A DNA stretch of 64,000 nucleotides, from contig JARHVA010002371.1 in NCBI GenBank assembly GCA_037957365.1, positions 1,116,001 to 1,180,000 of the forward strand, in the 5' to 3' direction. Origin of the DNA: Torreya grandis. Its lineage: Eukaryota; Streptophyta; Pinopsida; Cupressales; Taxaceae. Positions 38,753 to 49,100 of the stretch are shown here, piece after piece (the first letter of the stretch is position 1; each line of letters starts with the position of its first letter). The notes beneath the pieces are model-generated. The model was not told where the DNA came from. It searched no databases and saw nothing but the letters and a program-made list of their open reading frames with translations. The position numbers and the translations under genes were made by a program.

Positions 38753-39512
38753 TCTTTTATTGGATGAATATTTTTTTACTAACACAATGGTATAAAAAAA
38801 GTTATTTTAACCACAGTGTGATGATATGAAATCTCTCCTAAATACAAAGGGAGGCTCCCTTTCTATTTTTAACTAAAACAAGTTTTTATTTACACTAATT
38901 TTATCATAGTGGGTGTTGTCATATCATTCAATCCTCTTTTTTTAGAATTGATGGTTAATCACAAACATTCTTCTATTCTTTGTGATATATTTGAAAAATC
39001 TAAGATTACTTGATGGACCAAATACAATTGATATCTAGATTTGTCATCCAAAAGATTAGCAAAAATAATACCAACAGAGTAAACTTAAAAGATAGAATAA
39101 GGTGTAGGCCAAAGTCTTCACCTTATTTCAGATAAGAATTAAAATTACCAAAGAAGAATAACTAGCAACCCAAAGTCTTCTCAGTAATTCACTTTCAATG
39201 ATGAACACAAACCTAGTAACTAAAAAGTAGCTCAAAGACTTCAAAATCAATTTCTTCGCACCTTTTGATTTATATAAATTCACACTGCAATTCAATAAAT
39301 TACACAAGAAAATGTAATGGAAAAGACATAAGTACATCTCCAATACATCAAAAATTTATTTCAACTCAAATATTGAAAGTTCACTTGTTTTTTCATATAC
39401 TGATTGATAAAAGATTCATAATTTTAATTCAAAGTTTCAATATTGGTTCTCATTTTTGGAAACACTTCACTTATATAATAATTGGTGATAATTTTTACAA
39501 AGAGCATCCTCC

Positions 39513-39520
39513 TATTTATA
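39513..39520 (-). promoter_or_regulatory. TATA box, element B 3' LTR
   Basis: Minus-strand TATAAATAGGAGGATG, 144 bases past the U3 frame stop and 755 bases before the LTR end. The 5' copy has TATAAATAAGAGGATG at the same place. Confidence 0.65.
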
Positions 39521-39663
39521 GAGAGGAGTTATGAACAAAAATAGAAAAAACATAAATACATTGACTTATTCATTGAAGAGTTCTATTTGATTTAGGACTA
39601 TGTTCTTTTCCTACATATAATTTACATTGAATAAAATTACATATGAAATGTTACAAAAATAAA

Positions 39664-42600
39664 CTAAGTGGCCTTAGATACAATAATTTCTTCCTTTTTA
39701 TTCTTCTCTAAAAAAATTTCGTATCTCTTCAATTTAGCTTGAACCTCACTATTATTTGGGCCTGATGTACTCCTAGAGATAACAAGGGCCCTTGTGATAG
39801 AATATTCTAAGTTAACCAGAAAATCCTTATTTTTGTCCAAGATTCTTTGTAATTTATCCATAATGACTTGAAATTCAATCAATTTGTCAATAGAATCCAA
39901 CGTGAACATTCCTATTGCAATCTTTGTTTGAAGCAAAGACATAAAATCTTGGACCAAAGTTCTAAAGGAAAAATTTCTTGGGAGTCATGTCTAGCCTGAC
40001 AGGGAAGCTCTCCATTTTTATCTATAAGATTTAACATCTTATTATCACACATATCTTCAGCTTCTTCAAGATCTTTAACTAGATTGTCAAGAACTTTTCT
40101 TTTATTCTTCATAGCTTCCCTGTATCCAATAAAATATTTTTCTATTTGGAATGACCTTCTACTCAACTAAAAGTTCTAGTTTAAATTTGTGTAGTTGAGT
40201 CCATGTATCAATATCCTTTTCAATCAATTCCAAATTTTTAGTGAGTGTTTTAACTATTTAATGAATTTATATTTTTACTTCACTCAAGTTCTTCAAGAAC
40301 CCAATGGTAGAATGTAACCATTGAGTACCTTATGTTGTTAATCTCTCAATCTAGGCATTAACCACTTGACCTTGAGATCCAATATTCTCTACCTATTGAA
40401 TTGCCTTTTCAGTATTTTCATGTACAACAGGCTCAATGGATTCAGAAGATTGAGTGATCTTTAGTAAAATAGAGGTCAATTATTCTGCTTGCACTTTGAG
40501 TTGATCCTTGATCTTCTTATCTTTGTCATATCTTTATAACAAAGATGCCATAGCTACTTGCAAATCTTCTTTTTCACCTTCATGCATTTGCTTCCCTAGG
40601 TTTATCCATGTAACTACATAATTGAACACTTGAATATCTTTAATGCTTTTATCTTCAAGAGGCACTGCAACTTCAACATACTTGTGACTAGATTCAAATA
40701 TCATCCTTGGCATCATTTTGGCCTTATTTGTTATTTTGGGCTTTAATGGTATAAGCTAACCAAAATCAAAGTCTTTCAATGCCACATATCACTTCTTCTT
40801 AGGTGTTTATGATGTCAACCAAGGGGGAAGAGAAGATGGATCTATATGTGCAGAGGATGCCAAATCTTGAGATGTTAGGAGAAGATGAATGATTTTTGAG
40901 GTAAGTGGAATGGAAAGTGGGATGGAGGTAGCGGGTAATGAGATGGACACTAATGGAATTGTAGTTATGATAGGTGAATTTGGAGTGAAAATGGTGGGAA
41001 TTTTAGTTTCTATTGGAAATTTAGAAACAGGGGTAGAGGAGGCCTTGGTTGTCAATTTGGAGGATGAAGTAGACATGAACTTATCCATATCTTGCTGAGT
41101 GATATATAAAGTGGTGTCTAACTCTATTTATTTAGAAGGGCAAGTCAAATTAGACAAAGAGTCAAAAACTTGATCCAACATACTATATTGAGGAACTTGA
41201 AAAACAGTAGCACTTGGGGGTGAAGGGAGAGATGAGAAGATAGTTTGGAGAGGTATTTTGGAAGCATCTATAATAATGGGAATGAAAGGAGGAAGAGTAG
41301 AAGATGATACTTGTGAAGTTGATATTCATGATACTTCAACTTGAGAAATTTCCACTTGAGAGGTCTCTACTTGGGAGGTCATTAGTGGTGAAATTTCAAC
41401 TTGAACTAGTGCTTCACTTGTGATTAGATTTCTCTCTTGACCCAATTGGTCATTCTTTTTTGTACCTATTTTTTTTCCTTTTCCCTTACCTTGATTTTTT
41501 AACACAAACCTAACTTTTTGTGTTGAGGTAGAGGCATCCTCTTTATTATTTTTTCTTAGCTCTTCACATTTATTTATCATCTCCTCATCATATTCTTCTT
41601 CTAAAACAGTCTTGAATGAATTCAATTTTATCTTTTGCTCTTCCATCCAAGCATCATTTCTTACAAGAATGGGTTAAAATCTGTCTTTAATAGAAGTGGA
41701 TTATTTAACCAACCATTGGATGGGAGGAAGAGGAGTTGAAGCCACTTGATTTTTCTCATATGATGAATCCAAAATATTCCCATCATCTATCAAATCTTCA
41801 AGGATATCTACCAATTTCAAATTGACAATTTGATCAGCAGTGAGGTGATTGTAATCAAGTCTCCTTATATCTTCATTAGTTCTACATTCTACCCAAATGT
41901 CTTTAATTCTATGTATGTGAGTGATATTACATTTGAGTTTCTCCTTCATCAACATGTAATCAAGGTTTTCTCTACTCTTGAATTTCTTAAGTGTAATCCA
42001 CTAAAATTCAGTTGTAGACACCAAAATTATGTCAGACACATGTGTAACTCCTTGTGTTAAATCCCCCCTTGAGCCCTATTTCAATAATAATGATTAACCT
42101 ACCTAACCCATGCTTTTACCCCTCACATAATTAATTTAAAATATATAATTAAGCTAATTAAAAACCCCTTTTGCCACCTTACCTAGCCAGCTTGTCCTAA
42201 TACTAATTCTCACCTAATGAGTCACCTCAAGACTTAGTCCCCTTATCATAACTACCCAAGACTTGTTCTCACCCTTAAAATAAATTCCTAACCAACTACA
42301 TCCTTCTTAACCTCCTATTTCTACCATTTTGTAATGGATACCACACTTGGCATGAGAAACAACAAAAAATAGGCTAAAGATAGTACTTTTACCTATTCTA
42401 ATGCTGTTGACATCATTCAACACATGAATGACATCGACAGGATCACTGATGTCAGTTATATAAGCCAAACTCCAAATTTATGTTTAGGTCAAGAAAAATC
42501 ATTCTTATTTGAATACTCTCTTTTAGAACTCAACTTTGGACATCTTGGCTTATTATTACCTTTCATAAGTCAACCCAGACTAAGAACCAAGCTCTCAAGA

Positions 42601-44698
42601 ACCAACAACACCTACTTGTTGTCTCTATTCAAGGCATCAATTCAAATTACTTGATAGGAACCATCTATCTGGCACTTATCATTAAGCCACTACTATATCT
42701 AATTACATCACTTATTCTATAAGTTTTTAAGGAGTTACTTTGTAACTCCTTTACATTTACTATTTATTGCTTTTACACATTCTTGACTGAACCTCATGAA
42801 AGAGTTATAAAGCTTTCCCACTTGTTTCCCCTTATTCCAACCCACTAAACTTCTGACTAGATCTATCCCAAACACTACTCTCTCTCTCTCACAAAACTCT
42901 CCCCCAAACTTTTATACCTAACTAAAACCATTTCCCAGACCCAAAAAAGCATTCTAAAAAATCTTAGGCAATTATTGCCCCTACCAACATTGATAGCCTA
43001 ATTGATATCGATCATATTTCCTCACCGACCTTAGTATCCTAACTAATATTTTTTACTTCCTCACTAACCTTGGTAGCCTAACCAGCATCAACAACTATGG
43101 ATTTCATAACCCTTCTAAAACCTGCCCAAATAACTTCCACAATACAAACTGAATATATTACCTATACTCTATTACTTTTTACTGCACTCAAGTTGTGAAT
43201 AATGATAATATTATCTCTCTTTTCCTCTTTGTTGGTTATTTATTACTCTTTTATCTCTCAAAAGTGGATTGTCATCTCTAAAGAAGTTTGACACTTCTTG
43301 GAATAAGTGTGTAGCTTGGTAGCCCACTTATATATCTACTAACAAACATTTTTTGGTAGTGTTTTCTTACTTTTAGGTAGTCCTCCTTAGCTAAAGAAGA
43401 GTTATCACAACATCTATATATGGTGCACAAATCAATTCAGGTTCATTCTAATCACTTATCCCTATCCTTCTCTATTCTTCTTCAGCCTTGAAATAGACAA
43501 ATTTTAGTGAAACATCAATTTCCATGGTTTTAGCCTTTAGAGTAGTGGCAATTATGTACTGGCCAATACTAATTGGAAACTTGAAGCGTTTTTTGTGGGC
43601 ATATGATTATTTCGTATGCACACTCATTAATTTTCTACACATCTCCATAAATACTATCTTGTCACTTGGGTGCCTAGGTAGCATGTAAGGTTGCTCATCG
43701 AACCCTCCTACCCTAATATAGGTAAAGGTTGGTAACTATAAGAAAATTCAGCCAACCTTATTAACTTGTGCCCATGATTGTTTTAAAACTCTCTTATTTC
43801 TTATATCATTCTGAAAACTACAAATGAGTTTTTAAAAGAAAGCATCATTAACTCTCTTATAATATTTGATGTTTTCCTTCAGAGTCAACTATGGATAGTG
43901 CTCATATATAGGGACATTTCTTCTCTCACCAATAGTATTTAAACCCAAACAAGACTTCATATTAGCTACATCATACACAAGATATGAAGTCATATAAAAC
44001 TTAAGTGAAGAGGTTACCTCAGAGAGTTGATGATAGATAGCGTCACTGATTTGTTTACCCTAAAAGATCCTTTGCTTGTCTCTTTTGATAACCCAGATAT
44101 ATTGATACATCCATTCTTGAAAAAAATTTGAAGTCAACATTCCTTTCACTCTACTTAGGAGGGTGATCAAATCCCCTACCTCCTCTAGAAAATCACTGTG
44201 GTACAGATAATTAGGCCATCTAGCAATGGTGGGTTGAGGAGTCTTAAGCCATTTGGATTTGATTTGCTTTTTGCACTTCTCAGGATCTCTATCATAGTAT
44301 TCCTAAGATAATTCCATAATTAAGTCTGAATACTCTTCAATCTTAGAGAGGTTGAAGATTTTATCAAAATATTCCTCATAAAGCTGAGCAAACACTTCAC
44401 CCTCTGATTCTTTAATTGATCTAATTTCCTTATCAAAAAATGTAGCCATGGTCAAGATGATTTTAGAATCTTGTGCTAACATAGGAAATGTTGCAGCCAA
44501 GTAGATTTAACTATTAAGTACTAGTTTCATATGAGATGTAATGGGGTCTCGTCCTAGTCTCTATAATAACTCAACCATGTCTACATGACCAATCTCTATG
44601 TCCCCAATCTGATCCACATTTGAATCGACTATGGACAATGGAAGCACATCCTAAAACTTGTATTCCATTACCTTATTATTGGAAGAATTATCTAACAT
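39664..44698 (-). pseudogene. U3-encoded protein of element B, 3' LTR copy
   Basis: From the ATG at 44698 (MLDNSSNNKVMEYKF) to the stop at 39664, about 1,176 codons once the solo LTR at 42013-43514 and its duplicated target are left out. Order: N-terminal region with SIVDSNVDQIGDIEIGHVDM; IEEYSDLIMEL (44303-44500); SDFLEEVGDLITLLSR; FQEWMYQYIWVIKRDK; YEHYPQL; FTYIRVGGF; then, past the insertion, ECRTNEDIRRLDYNHLTADQ (41701-41955), a basic segment KGKGKKIGTKK (about 41470), a Ser/Thr/Pro-rich stretch (40807-41088), and coiled-coil segments to 39664. Stops are few, and several fall where the 5' copy has Gln or Trp. Family not recognised. Confidence 0.75.
42013..43514 (+). mobile_element. Solo LTR inside element B's U3 frame
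   Basis: 1,502 bp starting TGTAGACACC and ending GTGAAACA, absent from B's other LTR at the same place. Flanks TCAGT (42008-42012) and TCAAT (43515-43519) match at four of five and fit a target duplication. It has no coding content. The first ten bases match the LTR starts at 10094 and, nearly, 13694, so it belongs to the same broad gypsy group. Orientation is inferred from that. Confidence 0.8.
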
Positions 44699-44810
44699 CA
44701 ATCAGATAGCTGCAAGTAGGAAAATTTGGTTATTCAGAGTTAGTATTTTTTATTATTTTTATAAAAATGTAAGGACAACAAAAAATAGTGCTCCTACATG
44801 AGGTATGGTA

Positions 44811-45224
44811 AAGGTTGTGTAGTTTGGAGAATTTTCCTAAAACTTCACAGGAGTTGAAGGGTTCTAAGATGTAAGTCAAAGAAAATTATCTGACTTGCAT
44901 GAGAATGGTTCTTTTTTAACAAGTATAGGTTAGAGAAAATTCTCTAACTTACATTTGAAGGAAGTTGGTCTTTGGATGCAAGTTGGAGAAAAATATCTAT
45001 CTTGCATCCATTAGAAGTTTTTGGGATGTTTGTTTGATACATATCAGAGAATTTTATTTCAAGTGCATAAAATGAGAACATGCACTTTGGATAAAATTCT
45101 CTGATGTACATGAGGTGAAAAATAAAAAAGGGATGAATGCAACTTGGAAAAAATTCTCCAAGATGCACGAAAATAGGAAAGACATAGATGCATATTGGAG
45201 AAATTTCTTCGAATTGCATTCATA
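44811..45224. repeat. Array of short quasi-palindromes in U3 of element B, 3' copy, block 1
   Basis: Eight units of about 32-36 bp, each an imperfect inverted repeat with outer arms like TGCAAGT/ACTTGCA and a core near GAGAAAATTCTC: about 44818-44849, 44878-44910, 44922-44957, 44974-45009, 45036-45068, 45079-45112, 45136-45169 and 45186-45220. Spacing varies from about 10 to 30 bases. The same array is at 57330-57755. Confidence 0.75.
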
Positions 45225-45256
45225 AAAAATAAAAAATAAAAAATAAAAAATAAAAA
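45224..45256. repeat. (TAAAAAA)n short tandem repeat
   Basis: Four to five units in the 3' LTR of B only; the 5' LTR has a single interrupted A-run there. Three overlapping open frames across it are artefacts of the low complexity. Confidence 0.85.
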
Positions 45257-45604
45257 TGAAAATGGGAGAAAAGACTTGGGACACAAATACAAATTAAAAA
45301 TAAATCAAAATAATAAACCAAAAAGTAGAAAACATTAACTGATCAATAACAAACAAAAAGGAGAAGAAAGAAATCAAAAATGAAAATCCTACCTGCAACA
45401 CCTACTTGGGAAACCACATATGAATGAGGGGAAATACAAAAATTATAATAAGAGGTACAATGTTGAGCTTGAAAATGGCGATGGGAGGAATGTAAAAGAA
45501 CTCAAAAATGGTGAGGGAGAAAAGGTAAAAATTGAAAAATTACCAAGGCATTAAATATAAAATATAGTAATAAATGCCTATTAATTATCGTAAGTGGTGG
45601 GTCT

Positions 45605-45835
45605 CATGTGCAAGATCATAGAAAAATATTGACCTTGCACATGGAAAATCAAAAATAATCTTTGATATTACATGTGTATTGTTGAAAAAATTTACCGACA
45701 TTGCATTTAACAAGGTTAGTATTTTTCTCCGCTAAAACATATGCAAAGTCAAAAATGTTTTCCAACTTTACACATAAATAAACAAAGTGTAGTTTGAATA
45801 AAATTCTCTGAACTACACTAGATGCAAAAATCTCT
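45605..45835. repeat. Quasi-palindrome array in U3 of element B, 3' copy, block 2
   Basis: Four more units of the same design, for example TGTGCAAG....CTTGCACA near 45610-45648 and AGTGTAGTTT....AACTACACT near 45787-45822. Mirrored at 58115-58350. Confidence 0.65.
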
Positions 45836-46154
45836 CAAAATATCAACTTTATTAAGAAAAAAATGCAAGGAGGTAGTGATTAGCCTCATTTTGTGTGCTT
45901 AGAGTCCATGGGATACGAGATGGATAAATTTCATAGGGGTTATCCCATGAATTGAGCCTACTAAATTCAAGGATAATAGTTGGCTCTAACTTGGGAATTT
46001 CCTATAAGCATTCTTTGAAAATCTTAAAAGAAAGAAAATGCTAGAACTCTAAGTGTCTTTCTCCATTGGGTCATAGAGTCAGGTGATTGACTAGACTAAA
46101 ATAAAAATAAAGAATATATAGATATTTACAATATGTACAAACTTATATGTAACC

Positions 46155-49100
46155 TCACTGAGTGAAAAGATTTAGATGTTGTCCATAGTATGGTAGAGGT
46201 AAAGGTGTTCCATCTAGATATGCTAAAAGAAAACTATGTTCTCTAGAAAGCTGATGAATGAGGAACAAACCTCTCCATAAAGAATCAAATTTTCCATGCA
46301 TTCCTTTTGTTTATCTTTTGTTGTCCCACAAAAGAACTAGATCTCCAAATCATAAATCTCATGACTTGGATTTTTTGTCAAAAAGTTATTTGACGTGACT
46401 TTGATGTTCAACAATGTGGTCCACTACCTTTGTTCATTGTTCCTTTATCTCAACAAGATACGTAATACACTTGTTTAGATAACTTTTAAATGTTGTATCT
46501 TCGATTACCTTTGTTAATTTGAGTGCGGGAAACTCTAATGTGATAGGATTTCTACATTCAATCAATACAAAATTTAGAAAGGAGACATCCTAATTTCTCA
46601 CTTAGGAGTGATGTGATCAGCCCACAATGCATCATACAATGCCTTATGCCAAGTTTTCTGATTGTTCTCTACCATCTTTCTAATGATAGTAACCAAATTC
46701 TTGGTATTTGACTCAACCTGAACATTTCCTTAAGGGAAGTAGTCTAAGGTGTGAGACAAAATGATTTCATATTCAAAACAAAACTTAGTCATCTCCTAAG
46801 ATGTGAAACCAGCAAAATTATCGGTCACAATTTTATTTAGTACACCAAATCTTATGATGATATTTTCTTTGAGGATGTTGCAAACAACCTCTGAAGTGGC
46901 ATGTTTAGTTAGAATTTCCTCCACCCACTTGGTGAAGTAATCTATAGCCGTAAGAACATAACTATGACATGTACTTGACAATGGGTTCACCATGCCAATG
47001 AAGTCGATACCCCATTGTTGAAAAGGTTCTTCAATGACTACTAGCTTGAGAAGTAAGGCTGCTAATTTGGGTTTCCCCATAAATGTTGGGACTTCTCACA
47101 TTTACACACCCAAGTGTATGCATCCTAAAAAAGTTTTAGCCAATAATATCTTGCCCATAAAATCTTGTGAGATATGATTAGGGATAAAAAATGTCCTCCA
47201 CAAGACAAATCATGAAAAGATTTCAACAACTTACCTTGTTGTACTTTATCTATGCATCATAGAAAAACTCCATCAATGTTTTGCTTATATAAACCATTAA
47301 CCCAAAGGTTGAAATTTTTAGATTTAAGCTTGATTTTAATCTTCTCTTTAAGAGATAAATGTTCTAGACACTCTCCATATGTGATGAAATAATCAATGTT
47401 AGAATACCATTCATCCATTGTACTCATAAACAAGACCATGGGAAGTTCTTCCATATCTCCCTCATTACTAAGTATCTCTTTTGGTTCAGTTTTTGCCATG
47501 AGTTGACACAAACCTTTTCCATGCACAATTTTTTTAGGCTTGATCTCCATATCATACTCTTGGATTTTATCAATCCAATTACCTCTTTTACCTCCAAACT
47601 CTTACTAAGCCAAAATAGACTTGATTGTAGAATCTGGTACTAGCATAATGGTATGTGAGTTGAGGATGTAGTACTTGAAATGCTTAACTAATTTCAAAAT
47701 AGCATAAGCATTTTTTTACATGGATGAATACTTAAGCTCATGAGACTTTAGAGGGAAGCTCATAAAAGCTATGGGAGATTCAATCCCCTCTTCATTTGAC
47801 TGTACCAAGATTACAAACAAGGTATGCTATGAAGCATAACTATACATGAAAAAATTATTGGTATAATAAGAGAAAACTAGGGTAGGATCAAGTGCAATTT
47901 CTTCCTTGATCTCATGAAAGACCTCTCTTCCCTCTATATTCCAACTGAATATTAATTTCCCTTTCATCATATCAATGATATGATGTGTCTTTTCAACAAA
48001 ATCTAGAATAAATCTTCGTAAGAAATTAACTTTCCCAATAAAGGAATGAACTCCTTTCTTACTTGATGGTAGCATAAGATTCTAAATTTACTTGACCTAT
48101 TTAGGATCAATCTTGATTATTTCTTTAGACACAAAATGTCTAAGGAGCTTACCTTCAGTAACCCCAAAAATGGATTTCTGGGGGTTAAGAGATATCCCAT
48201 GTTCATGACATCTTTCAAGTACTTACTAAAAATGGTCATAATGATCTTGGTGCTTTTTTGATAAAATGGTTAGATCATATAGATAGGCTAAACTAAACTT
48301 ATTGATTATATCTTAGAAATCCAAATCCATATCCCTCTGAAAGGTACCACCAACATTGATCAATCTAAAAGGCATCTTACGATAGGCAAAAGTGCCCCAT
48401 GGAGCAGTGAAGGTTGTCTTGTGTTGATCTACATCATGGACCTACACTTGATTATATCTCAAGAAGCCATCTAACATGGATAAATTTTATGAACCTATCA
48501 CCATTTGTAGTACTTGATCCATTACTGGCAATGGGCAATTATCCTTAAGTGACAACTAGTTCAAATTGTGAAAATCAATGCAGATGCAAATTTCTCCATT
48601 CTTTTTCCTCATAGGAATAATATTGGCAATCCATGTGGAATGATGTATAGGAAAAATAATCTGACCATTCAACATCTTTTGAATTTCAACAAGGATAGTA
48701 CTTAAGATTTTGAGATTATATTGTCACTATTTTTACTTATGAGGCTGAATTCCTAGCTTGAGAGGGATATCATGTTACACCTCCTTTGGTTAGAAATATT
48801 TCAGATCAGCATATGAATATGTTAATGCATCAATGTACTGGCGTAGGAGTCTCACGAACTTCTCCCATTCTTGCAATGAATAACATTTCCCAATATTTGT
48901 CATCTTGGGATGATCTTTTATCCCTACATTAACTTGCTTAATTTTTTCAGATGAATCTAATTCTGATTGTTGACATTTAATGAATCAATCATGTTTATCA
49001 AAAAGTCTCTCCAAAAATACCAACCCTTTAGGAATATTATTCCTTTTCAGTTGCAATATTTCTTCACTAGTTTCCTCATTAACTTTGAATATGGATTCTT

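Larger units (their letters stand above)
36300..38757 (-). repeat. 5' LTR of element A, downstream part
   Basis: Begins TATTGGCTAGA (TG changed to TA) next to the primer site and is collinear with 24173-26090. It is cut at 38757, where element B starts; it resumes at 58492. TCTTT at 38753-38757 is the target duplication of B. Confidence 0.88.
38758..45978 (-). repeat. 3' LTR of element B
   Basis: 7.22 kb including a 1.5 kb solo LTR insertion; 5.71 kb without it and its duplicated target. It aligns throughout with 52126-58491. The low end TATTGGAT corresponds to TGTTGGGT in the 5' copy, and the high end GGATAATA to GGATAACA. Confidence 0.9.

Noticed and set aside
40889..41098. Plus-strand frame with Met/Gly/Val-rich product, repeated near 54285-54473
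   Set aside because: Antisense to the Ser/Thr/Pro-rich segment of the U3 frame; repetition follows from the two LTRs.
44811..45224. Possible CRISPR-like repeat array
   Set aside because: Units differ in sequence, spacing is irregular and the context is a plant LTR; these are quasi-palindromes within U3.
45054..45292. Overlapping hydrophobic minus-strand frames resembling membrane proteins
   Set aside because: The Phe/Leu-rich reading comes from poly-A-rich repeats and the palindrome array in U3; it is not conserved in the other LTR, which differs in the A-run.
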